Below, in pieces: positions 25,470 through 32,029 of a stretch of 32,029 nucleotides of DNA (position 1 is the stretch's first letter; each line of letters opens with the position of its first letter). Origin of the DNA: Porphyromonas levii DSM 23370 (GTDB taxonomy: Bacteria > Bacteroidota > Bacteroidia > Bacteroidales > Porphyromonadaceae). The notes below the pieces were generated by a model that was given only the letters and a program-made list of their open reading frames with translations, did not search any database and was not told where the DNA came from. A program made the translations under genes and the position numbers. The stretch is taken from NCBI RefSeq assembly GCF_000379925.1, contig NZ_KB904246.1:1-32029 (forward strand). The letters are read 5' to 3'.

Positions 25470-26204
25470 TTATTTAGAATTTAGTATATGATGCACCATG
25501 CCCGCATAGATACCAGCCGTCTCTGTCCTTAGGCGTTCATCGCCAAGGGCAACTGGCTGAAAACCTTTTGCCATAGCTAGAGCTACCTCTTCGGGGGTGA
25601 AGTCTCCCTCTGGTCCGATTAGGAAGCTAGTATCAAGCCCCTTTCGGAAAAGCTCCGTGATGTATCGTTTCTCCATCTGCGCTCCACAGTAACCGATAAA
25701 TCGCCCTTCATAGATGTCGCTTTGGAGATATTCCTTCATAGAACCATACAGACGTAATTCAACGGTAGAGAGCTTCTCGGACTGTTTCATCGCAGATACC
25801 ATGACGCGCTCCATACGCTCCATATTGACCTTCCGGCGAATGGTGCGATCGGTAATCACAAGTGATAGCCGCTCCAAGCCGACTTCCGTTAGCTTTTCAA
25901 GAGCGAGTTCTATCCTTTCAATATTCTTGGTAGGTGCTATTGCTAGCTCGAGCCGTGGGCGTGAGAGCTGTAGCTCATTTATCAACTGTACGCCTTCTAA
26001 AGCGGGCTCTTTTACCGACGAACCCACCAATGTAGCACTATAGAGATGCCCTCTGCCGTCAGTGATATAAACTTCATCCCCTGCCTTGAGCCGCAATACT
26101 CGGAAGGCATGGTTCGCCTCTTCCTCGCCCAACCTTTGGGTAAGCAGTAGGTCTGGCTCAAAAAAGTAGGGGGGCTCCTCGGTTACTTGTTTATGCTTCT
26201 TCAT
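25470..26204 (-). CDS. rsmE: 16S rRNA (uracil-1498-N3)-methyltransferase
   Basis: A 244-residue SPOUT-class enzyme that methylates N3 of U1498 in 16S rRNA. An N-terminal PUA-like part (HAFRVLRLKAGDEVYITDGRG, about 32-52) precedes the deep-knot domain with LAIAPTKNIERIELALEKLTE, LIGPEGDFTPEEVALA (about 195-210) and the SAM-binding end ALGDERLRTETAGIYA. Length and motifs are normal. Its start overlaps the preceding DUF151-like gene by 14 bases, showing tight coupling. Confidence 0.95.
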   Translation of the reverse strand: MKKHKQVTEEPPYFFEPDLLLTQRLGEEEANHAFRVLRLKAGDEVYITDGRGHLYSATLVGSSVKEPALEGVQLINELQLSRPRLELAIAPTKNIERIELALEKLTEVGLERLSLVITDRTIRRKVNMERMERVMVSAMKQSEKLSTVELRLYGSMKEYLQSDIYEGRFIGYCGAQMEKRYITELFRKGLDTSFLIGPEGDFTPEEVALAMAKGFQPVALGDERLRTETAGIYAGMVHHILNSK

Positions 26205-26916
26205 CTTCCTTCATTTTGATAATATCAGTAAACCTTTGTGCCCACTCGTACTTCTCGAGCGCTACCACCTGCTCTCGAAGTTCCTCCAAATCCTTTCGGG
26301 AGAGCGATTGTGCGAGCTCCTCATTGGTTAGCTCAGAGATTAAAGCTTCGTTGTCTTCCTCCTGCTTAATCAACATCAGCAGAATCTCTGAGTAGTCGAA
26401 CTGATCTGGAGCATCAACATCGAGGTATTTCTTCACCGCCTGTAAGGCATTGGCCAACGACTTACGCCTCATCACTCGCTCCTCAGCAAGTATGGGCAGA
26501 TGCTGGGTGAAAGCAAAGATAACTGCCAAATGCTCAGGGAGCCGATAGTATGCCACCTCGCCAAAGTCAGATAAAGTATGAACCCATGCTTCCGTCTTTC
26601 CCGACTCCCCAAGACGAAGTATCACATTGCGCAGATAGATTCCCACGACCGACTGATAGTCCTCTATCGCATCGATATCTAGCTTCACACTGAGCATCGT
26701 TGCCTGGATCATCAGTTTATATTGCCCTATCAAAGCTCTGGGAATAGCAATATCCAATTGGTAGCTCTCTTTAGAGCCTACACTCTGGAATACCATATCC
26801 ATGCCCACTACTTTACCATTCACGCCATAACCTTGGAGTTTCTCAAACTCTAGCGATAGCAATGGTTCATGGGTAATATCATCCCTCCGCTCGAACAATT
26901 CTCGGATATCACTCAT
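26191..26916 (-). CDS. Divergent DUF151 (bifunctional-nuclease-like) protein with UVR-like tail, copy 2
   Basis: A 241-residue cytosolic protein without an obvious family signature at first sight. Near residues 128-149, LAVIFAFTQHLPILAEERVM matches the end of DUF151 domains (DAIALALRTGAPIFVEEEVL-like), and the C-terminal 205-236 (KDLEELREQVVALEKYEWAQ) matches a UVR motif, the arrangement of Bacteroidota DUF151-UVR proteins. The acidic nuclease residues are not clear, so activity is doubtful. It overlaps its upstream paralogue by eight bases and rsmE by 14. The homology is inferred from pattern, not an alignment. Confidence 0.55.
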   Translation of the reverse strand: MSDIRELFERRDDITHEPLLSLEFEKLQGYGVNGKVVGMDMVFQSVGSKESYQLDIAIPRALIGQYKLMIQATMLSVKLDIDAIEDYQSVVGIYLRNVILRLGESGKTEAWVHTLSDFGEVAYYRLPEHLAVIFAFTQHLPILAEERVMRRKSLANALQAVKKYLDVDAPDQFDYSEILLMLIKQEEDNEALISELTNEELAQSLSRKDLEELREQVVALEKYEWAQRFTDIIKMKEDEEA

Positions 26917-27613
26917 CTCTATCCTCCAATTCCTTTAGCACCGCAGCCCACTCGTAGTTTTCGTTCTTTATAGCCAACACACGAAGCAGAGAATGCTCCT
27001 CTGGAGAGAAGTTGGCAATCGCACGCTTCAAGTCCTCATCCATAGGACTCTCAGGTTTATTTCCCGCTATTATCTCATTACCAATGTCTGCCGGAGAGAT
27101 ACTTTTGCCCCTCTTTTCATTAGGTGCACTAGTGGGCTCTCCCCTATTCACCCTCACTGCTGATGCTGTAGACTCAAGGAGTTTCTGCTCCACAAGTATG
27201 GGCAGATTATGGCTCATTGCCGTTAGAATACCATTGGGAAGAGAGACTCTAAAGCTATTCTCTTCCCCATTCTTATCTCTATAGACCAGATAGGGACGAG
27301 CACCCGACTTACCCTGATAGATATGTAGTGTCTGAAGCTTTGTTTCGCTCATCAGCTCATAGAAGTTGCTCATCTCGAGAAGGGTGTCATTCATACCCTC
27401 ATAAAGCTGAGTAAGCTTGGCAAAATAGATAGGAGCCACAGCAGGTGCCACTCCTACAGGATATATCATCTGCTCACCATTAGGCAAACGATATTTATCA
27501 TCCTCTACGGGGATCAACAGTAGCACCATAGCATCGGGCGAACTCTGCGAGCTCCCAAATCCATCCAACTTCATCGGCACCAGTACACGCCCTTCTTCGC
27601 CAGTCTCTTTCAT
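26909..27613 (-). CDS. Divergent DUF151 (bifunctional-nuclease-like) protein with UVR-like tail, copy 1
   Basis: A 234-residue protein. Residues about 28-150 resemble a DUF151 domain: VLLLIPVEDDKYRLPNGEQM, ELMSETKLQTLHIYQ in the middle, and VSLPNGILTAMSHNLPILVE with the KLL end (124-146). After a polar linker (150-195), HSLLRVLAIKNENYEWAAVL (207-226) is a good UVR motif. DUF151 proteins have been reported as nucleases in plants and Thermotoga, while UVR motifs mediate protein contacts; the role here is unknown. An AGGAG site lies before the ATG. It is first in the operon with its paralogue, rsmE and sufS. Confidence 0.6.
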   Translation of the reverse strand: MKETGEEGRVLVPMKLDGFGSSQSSPDAMVLLLIPVEDDKYRLPNGEQMIYPVGVAPAVAPIYFAKLTQLYEGMNDTLLEMSNFYELMSETKLQTLHIYQGKSGARPYLVYRDKNGEENSFRVSLPNGILTAMSHNLPILVEQKLLESTASAVRVNRGEPTSAPNEKRGKSISPADIGNEIIAGNKPESPMDEDLKRAIANFSPEEHSLLRVLAIKNENYEWAAVLKELEDRDE

Positions 27614-27639
27614 ATCATCTCCTCACGTTTTATGAGCTA

Positions 27640-27647
27640 CAAATATA
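27640..27647 (-). promoter_or_regulatory. Promoter -7 box for the DUF151-rsmE-sufS operon
   Basis: The minus strand reads TATATTTG, an exact TAnnTTTG, 26 bases before the ATG at 27613. A CTTTAT about 20 bases upstream is only a partial -33 match. Confidence 0.5.
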
Positions 27648-27682
27648 ACCATTTCTAGCCATAAAGTGTTCGTAATAGCCGC

Positions 27683-28612
27683 CTAGTCTCCCGAGATAGC
27701 CTTGCCTATAAGCTGGAAGAGGTAGATTATCCCACCCACGAGATTGACAGAAGCGACTGGCTCCATCCGATGAGAAAAGGGGTTATAGTTATAATTTATC
27801 CCCACGCTAATAGGACCAGCACCAGGTATATTATATCCTACCCCTCCACCAAAGCCGTATGCGTAAGGTCCGGTAAGCATAGGCATCTGATTGAGATTAG
27901 CGAAGAGCTTCTGACGAGCGGCAAACCCCTCTCCGTATGCAAAGACACCGCTTGGGGTGATGTATTGCAGTCGCAAACTGGCATTGAGCGACTGGTGCAT
28001 GAGATGAGGCTGATAAGCATTTTGCCCTAGAGCTAGCCCAGTACGTAGCTGTGCTTTGAACCGTTCGGAGATATTGAAAGAGGCAGTCACCGATGGTGCC
28101 ACAAACCGAGAGCCCATCAGCTGCCCAGCTACAACAGAGGGCTCAATACTCATCCAATCATTGACCTTATAACTGGCTCCGATATTGGCTACTAATCCTG
28201 GGGTCTGTGCTGGAATAAATGGGAGCTGTGACGGTGCACCAATGATAGAGTTAATAGAAAGATTCGGTGTAATATGAAACTCTTGCGACATCACCTCGCC
28301 CAGCGTAGTCTCGAGTGTCCGTGGTACTTCTATCTCCAAGGTAGAGCTGAGCCCACTAATCTGCAACTCCCTATCCAATCGACTACCATCAAAACTGAGT
28401 ACTCGAGGTATATCAAGCGGCTTCAGTCCCTCTAGTTTGAGTGGCTTTACCAACTTCATGGTTGCTTTCTCTACCCCTGTCTTGGGCGCGATAAGCACGC
28501 TCCTATCTATTCTCAACGTATCTGCCAGCGATAGCTCCTGTACCTCTTGAGCCATCGCTGCAACACCAGCACAAAGGGCGATGATAGAAACTGCTATCCT
28601 CGTGATAATCAT
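27683..28612 (-). CDS. Exported, probably outer-membrane beta-rich protein of unknown function
   Basis: About 309 residues from the ATG at 28612; an alternative ATG at 28621 adds three residues. MIITRIAVSIIALCAGVAAMAQ is a standard signal peptide, probably cleaved after AMA. The mature N-terminus is extended and polar. The last 170 residues are alternating, aromatic- and glycine-rich strands (NIGASYKVNDWMSIEPSVVA, LNASLRLQYITPSGVFAYGE, GFGGGVGYNIPGAGPISVGI), as in small outer-membrane beta-barrels, though the extreme C-terminus (LFQLIGKAISGD) is not a classic barrel end. No enzyme motif is seen. It follows the calcium ATPase gene, separated by a terminator. Confidence 0.7.
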   Translation of the reverse strand: MIITRIAVSIIALCAGVAAMAQEVQELSLADTLRIDRSVLIAPKTGVEKATMKLVKPLKLEGLKPLDIPRVLSFDGSRLDRELQISGLSSTLEIEVPRTLETTLGEVMSQEFHITPNLSINSIIGAPSQLPFIPAQTPGLVANIGASYKVNDWMSIEPSVVAGQLMGSRFVAPSVTASFNISERFKAQLRTGLALGQNAYQPHLMHQSLNASLRLQYITPSGVFAYGEGFAARQKLFANLNQMPMLTGPYAYGFGGGVGYNIPGAGPISVGINYNYNPFSHRMEPVASVNLVGGIIYLFQLIGKAISGD

Positions 28613-28653
28613 AGTGCACAAAGCTATCTATTTTATCCTATTCTACAAATAAA

Positions 28654-28692
28654 TATCCCCATTTGGATAGTTAAACAATCCAAATGGGGATA
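28654..28692 (-). terminator. Terminator of the calcium ATPase gene
   Basis: TATCCCCATTTGGAT (28654-28668) pairs perfectly with its inverse at 28678-28692 around a nine-base loop. It lies 16 bases after the ATPase stop on the minus strand and is followed by TTTATTTG. Confidence 0.85.
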
Positions 28693-28708
28693 CCCTTACT
28701 CTGTCTTT

Positions 28709-31390
28709 TTACTTCTTCTTGAAGAGGCGGGTAATCTCTCCTATAAGTAATATTGGAGAGGTAACAACAAGAGTTACTATCCAGTCTTCTACACTCAAGG
28801 GCACTACACTAAACATATCGCCTCCAAAGGTAACAATGAGTATCTGCCCTAGTACTATCACAAGTGCGATAGACACAAAGCCACTTGCGCCCTTAAAGTG
28901 AAAGGCAGAGCGTCCTGTCTCATAAGCCCGTGCGTTGAACATATTCCAAAACTGCATCCATACAAATAGGGAGAAGAATAGGCTATGCTCGTAGCGGCTC
29001 AATTCGGCAAAGTCCTGATTGATCTCTAGACTAAGGAAGTCCGACATACGCGTAACCTCAGCATACTGGAATAGATATAGCAATACGAGGAGTAGTACAA
29101 AGAATAAACCGCCTACCCCGAGGATAATGCTCCCCATGTGCTTGTCGATAATAAACGCATTGCGATTACGCGGCTTGCGCTTCATCACCCGCTCCGATGG
29201 AGGTAAAGAGGCAAGTGCCATAGCTGCGAAAGTATCCATAATGAGATTGACCCATAGCATCTGCGTAACGGTCAGTGGAGATTGAGTGCCCAAGAATGCA
29301 CCAGCCAATACAATCAGACAGGCTGCCACATTGACCGTCATCTGGAAAAGGATAAAACGCTGAATATTCTGATACAGCGACCTCCCCCACATTACGGCTC
29401 TTCCGATACTTGAGAAGGAGTTATCCACAATAGTGATATCGCTTGCTTCCTTGGCGATAGAGGTTCCATCCCCCATCGAAAGCCCCACATGTGCAGCCTT
29501 CAGTGCTGGGGCATCGTTGGTACCATCACCCGTTACCGCCACCACTTGATTATTTCTCTGGAGTGCCTCTACCAGACGACGCTTATCCAATGGACGCGCA
29601 CGAGACACTACCTTGACCTCCCCTATGCGCTGCTCCAGTTCCTCATCGGTCATCGCCTCTATCTCTGGTCCTGTAATAATCTGCGCATCAGTATCTCCAT
29701 CAGTCCAAAGATGTATCTGTCGGGCTACCTCTCGAGCGGTAGCAATAGTATCTCCTGTAACGATCTTCACATGGATACCAGCATTGAGACACTCCTCTAC
29801 TGCCTTAGGCACATCACTCCGAACAGGGTCGGCAATAGCCACGAAACCAAGGAAGGTAAGATCTGTAGCCACGAGCTTGCCATCAACTATACCGACCTCG
29901 CCATCCTCTAAGACTTGATAAGCAAAGCCAAGGGTGCGCATAGCCTGAGACTGGTAGCCCAGCAACTGCTCCTCAATATACTCCTTACTTACCCCGCCCT
30001 CAGTATGAGCGGAGAGTGCAAAGACAATCTCAGGAGCCCCCTTGACATACACAATGCGTTTGCCAAGGGCTGAGTGAACCTCCGTCACCATATACTTCCG
30101 CTCAGTGGAGAATGGAATCTGCTGGATAGTCTCCACCTCTTGGCGCAGCAACTGTGCGTCGACCCCTTGTTGGTACAACCACAAGAGAAGCGCCCCCTCA
30201 GTAGGATTGCCAAATACCTTTGGCTCTCCCTCCTTCGTTTCATCTATTGTAGCAGTACTATTGAGTGCTATATTCTCCCTGATTAATAGGCTGGCTTCAT
30301 CGTCTGCCAACCGCTGATCCACTAGCCCCAAAAACTGTGTACCATGGACACGCATCTGATTTTCGGTAAGCGTACCTGTCTTATCCGTACAGATAACAGT
30401 GGTAGCACCCATCGTCTCACATGCATGCATCTTGCGGACAAGGTTATTGGTCTTGAGCATCCTCTGCATACTATACGCTAGGCTGAGGGTGACTGCCATA
30501 GGCAATCCTTCTGGCACAGAGACGACAACGACGGTCACAGCAATCATTATGGACTGTAGTAAGGAAGTAACGAAACTAGTCCACTCAAAACTACCCATGC
30601 TAGTGAAGTAGATGGTCAACCTCCCGATGAGCACTAGAATTGCGATACTGTACCCTAGTTTGCTAATCAAGCTGCCCAGCCTATCTAGTTGCTCATTGAG
30701 CGGAGTACGTATGCTTTGGTCTATCTGTGCTGCCTTAAATACTTTGCCATTCTCTGTCCTATCCCCCACAGCAAATACTTCACACAGTCCGTGCCCCTCC
30801 ATCACCTTAGTCCCACGCATCACATGATTGACTGGGAAGGTAGTCTCTTTGTCATAGAGCTGAGTATCGGCAAACTTCGGTGCGATAGGTTCACCCGTAA
30901 GCGTCGACTCATCGACCATAAGCGACATAGAGTCCAAGAGCGTGGCATCGGCAGGAATCTCATTGCCCGTCTCGACCACTACCAGATCCCCTACTACAAT
31001 GTCTCGCTTAGGCACCTGAATAGTATGACCATCTCGGATAACTCTAACCGGTTCGTCATCATTAACCTTATTAAGGATAGCAAACTCTTTATCTGCTTTC
31101 TGCTCGAAGTAAAAGGATAACCCAGTCGCCAATAAGACTGCTACCACGATACCCAAAGGCTCCAGGAACACATCTGCACCTGCCCCATGCCCTAGTACTT
31201 CGTAGAGAGATATGCCTAACGAAAGTACGGCCGCTACCACCAAGATGATAATTGTAGGGTCTTTGAACTTCTCAAAGAACTTCTTCCAAACCGATTCTTT
31301 CTCTACAGGAGTGAGCACATTATTACCATGCAATCTTCTGCTCTCCTCTACCTGAGCAGCTGTAAGACCGCTCCAATGCTTTTGTGTCAT
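28709..31390 (-). CDS. Calcium-translocating P-type ATPase, PMCA type
   Basis: A membrane pump of 893 residues that exports Ca2+ at the expense of ATP. It has an N-terminal cation-ATPase domain (HWSGLTAAQVEESRRLHGNN), the actuator loop MVDESTLTGEP (about 165-175), PEGLP in the fourth membrane helix (about 293-297, with the ion-binding Glu), the phosphorylated Asp in ICTDKTGTLTENQ (about residue 339), the hinge TGDGTNDAPALKAA (about 616-629), and NLIMDTFAAMALASLPPSER in the sixth helix, where N and D are Ca2+ ligands. This M6 pattern is typical of plasma-membrane-type calcium ATPases (TIGR01517-like). The tail ends in basic FKKK. It is monocistronic, and a 22-bp repeat array lies about 190 bases upstream. 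Confidence 0.95.
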   Translation of the reverse strand: MTQKHWSGLTAAQVEESRRLHGNNVLTPVEKESVWKKFFEKFKDPTIIILVVAAVLSLGISLYEVLGHGAGADVFLEPLGIVVAVLLATGLSFYFEQKADKEFAILNKVNDDEPVRVIRDGHTIQVPKRDIVVGDLVVVETGNEIPADATLLDSMSLMVDESTLTGEPIAPKFADTQLYDKETTFPVNHVMRGTKVMEGHGLCEVFAVGDRTENGKVFKAAQIDQSIRTPLNEQLDRLGSLISKLGYSIAILVLIGRLTIYFTSMGSFEWTSFVTSLLQSIMIAVTVVVVSVPEGLPMAVTLSLAYSMQRMLKTNNLVRKMHACETMGATTVICTDKTGTLTENQMRVHGTQFLGLVDQRLADDEASLLIRENIALNSTATIDETKEGEPKVFGNPTEGALLLWLYQQGVDAQLLRQEVETIQQIPFSTERKYMVTEVHSALGKRIVYVKGAPEIVFALSAHTEGGVSKEYIEEQLLGYQSQAMRTLGFAYQVLEDGEVGIVDGKLVATDLTFLGFVAIADPVRSDVPKAVEECLNAGIHVKIVTGDTIATAREVARQIHLWTDGDTDAQIITGPEIEAMTDEELEQRIGEVKVVSRARPLDKRRLVEALQRNNQVVAVTGDGTNDAPALKAAHVGLSMGDGTSIAKEASDITIVDNSFSSIGRAVMWGRSLYQNIQRFILFQMTVNVAACLIVLAGAFLGTQSPLTVTQMLWVNLIMDTFAAMALASLPPSERVMKRKPRNRNAFIIDKHMGSIILGVGGLFFVLLLVLLYLFQYAEVTRMSDFLSLEINQDFAELSRYEHSLFFSLFVWMQFWNMFNARAYETGRSAFHFKGASGFVSIALVIVLGQILIVTFGGDMFSVVPLSVEDWIVTLVVTSPILLIGEITRLFKKK

Positions 31391-31429
31391 ATATCCTTTG
31401 CTTCAACAATTGCGTCATCAAATGAACCG

Positions 31430-31437
31430 CAAAATTA
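31430..31437 (-). promoter_or_regulatory. Promoter -7 box for the calcium ATPase gene
   Basis: The minus strand reads TAATTTTG, matching TAnnTTTG, 39 bases before the ATG at 31390. The -33 element is not clear. Confidence 0.4.
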
Positions 31438-31571
31438 CCCATATTCTACCGAAATACACCGATGGCAGGAAAGGTATATGCTGCCTCTTTCATTGTACTA
31501 TGCAAAATAATTTGCTGTACTCTCTTACCTCTTCAAGCTTCATATTGGTCGAACGTAAAGTTAGTATACCG

Positions 31572-31650
31572 AGCAAAAAAAGTCTCTCGCGGGAGGGACT
31601 GGAGTTTATATGGCGAGAGACTAGAGTCCCTCCCGGGAGAGACTTTTGCT
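31572..31650. repeat. MITE-like element: three 22-bp units, same family as at 880-977
   Basis: Units start at 31581, 31603 and 31625. The first begins AGTCTCTCGCGGGAGGGACT, the third AGTCCCTCCCGGGAGAGACT, and the middle one is an AGTTT-type variant, the same order as in the array at 899-964. AGCAAAA (31572-31578) and TTTTGCT (31644-31650) form an inverted pair at the edges, with further partial inverted similarity (TAG..TATA) outside. Confidence 0.75.
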
Positions 31651-31807
31651 AATATACCTAGCACATTGTAGTAGAATAGGTATAAAATAGGCCTTCTTTG
31701 GGTCGCATTGGTCCGATGATATGATTTGATAACACTCTGTTTTACAAATATTAGCGCAGTGTTCGGTTGCTTTGGTTGAGGGCGAAGCCCGAGGCCGTGG
31801 AAACGGT

Positions 31808-31835
31808 AAGCCCCTAAACCCCCTAAAGGGGGCTT
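31808..31835. repeat. Competing hairpins in a G/C-rich segment
   Basis: CCCCC (31819-31823) pairs with GGGGG (31828-31832) around TAAA, while AAGCCCC (31808-31814) can instead pair with GGGGCTT (31829-31835). Only one can form at a time. Similar C-run, TAAA, G-run blocks are, as I recall, common dispersed elements in Bacteroidota. Confidence 0.45.
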
Positions 31836-32029
31836 GTACGTCCTGTGAGAAAGGGTACTGGGTTTTAGAGGCGTATACTTTAATAGAAGTTCTATAATAA
31901 CGTGAGTTCGACCTAAGAAAAGAGACAAAAACCAGAGGTGAATATTTGCTCTAATGGACTAAAATAGAGGTGATTATATTAGGAAAAGTGGCGAATTATT
32001 TGTATCTTTATATTGTGATAAACAATAAG

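Larger units (their letters stand above)
31391..32029. other. Intergenic region upstream of the calcium ATPase, to the window end
   Basis: About 640 bases without a credible gene. It contains the ATPase promoter box (31430-31437), a 22-bp repeat array (31572-31650), a G/C-rich segment with competing hairpins (31808-31835), sequence I suspect to be a dispersed repeat (about 31670-31930), and near the end TATCTTTA (32003-32010), a partial plus-strand -7 box that may serve a gene beyond the edge. Confidence 0.6.

Noticed and set aside
28619-28626. TAGCTTTG on the minus strand, a formal -7 box for the exported protein gene.
   Set aside because: It would place the transcript start on the chosen ATG and overlaps the alternative start, so it is probably a chance match.
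31533-31928. A 131-codon frame on the minus strand next to the calcium ATPase.
   Set aside because: It runs through the 22-bp array and the suspected dispersed repeat, has no domain, and its composition reflects the repeats.

Overview
The window looks like chromosome from an anaerobic Bacteroidota bacterium, most likely Porphyromonas or a close relative. Supporting signs are: promoters of the Bacteroidota type (TAnnTTTG near -7) with few Shine-Dalgarno sites; Bacteroidota-specific families (DUF6078-like, the HU-like DNA-binding protein, the START-like protein, DUF151-like proteins with UVR tails); and an amino-acid-fermenting core. The species call is inference. No phage, CRISPR array, rRNA or tRNA gene was recognised. 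The only clear insertion sequence is an ISAs1-type transposase tail cut by the left edge.

Positions 1-1100 hold the transposase tail, a DUF6078-like gene and a small repeat array. Positions 1103-9939 form one forward operon for the methylaspartate route of glutamate fermentation: glutamate mutase S subunit, its MutL-type partner, E subunit, methylaspartate ammonia-lyase, then three genes without a textbook role (AtuA/DUF1446 family, DUF4387, and a P-loop protein with an AlaRS-SAD-like tail), then a two-subunit class I fumarase/mesaconase. Together they would take glutamate to methylaspartate, mesaconate and citramalate. Citramalate lyase is not in the window. A 55-residue 2[4Fe-4S] ferredoxin follows at 10138-10305 with its own promoter.

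From 10392 on, almost everything is on the minus strand. In transcription order the groups are: flavodoxin-like reductase, arginine-deiminase-like enzyme, radA (13209-10392); hemG, DUF2007 protein, cobO (16031-13743), where CobO makes the adenosylcobalamin that glutamate mutase needs; an HU-like gene; pheT, yebC, mfd (23544-16962); a four-gene operon of two DUF151-like proteins, rsmE and sufS (27613-24244); an exported beta-rich protein; and a PMCA-type calcium P-type ATPase. One START-like gene (13322-13729) is on the plus strand.

The most unusual structure is intergenic. Four separate tandem arrays, at 899-964, 16741-16872, 24017-24104 and 31581-31646, all have a period of exactly 22 bp, three of them with a palindromic core. 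All four lie upstream of a gene start, and three have short inverted repeats at their edges. They look like MITE-type elements built from 22-bp bricks, or protein-binding arrays. The other main leads are the three unassigned genes inside the glutamate mutase operon, a long hairpin at the very start of that operon's transcript, and the tandem DUF151-like pair.
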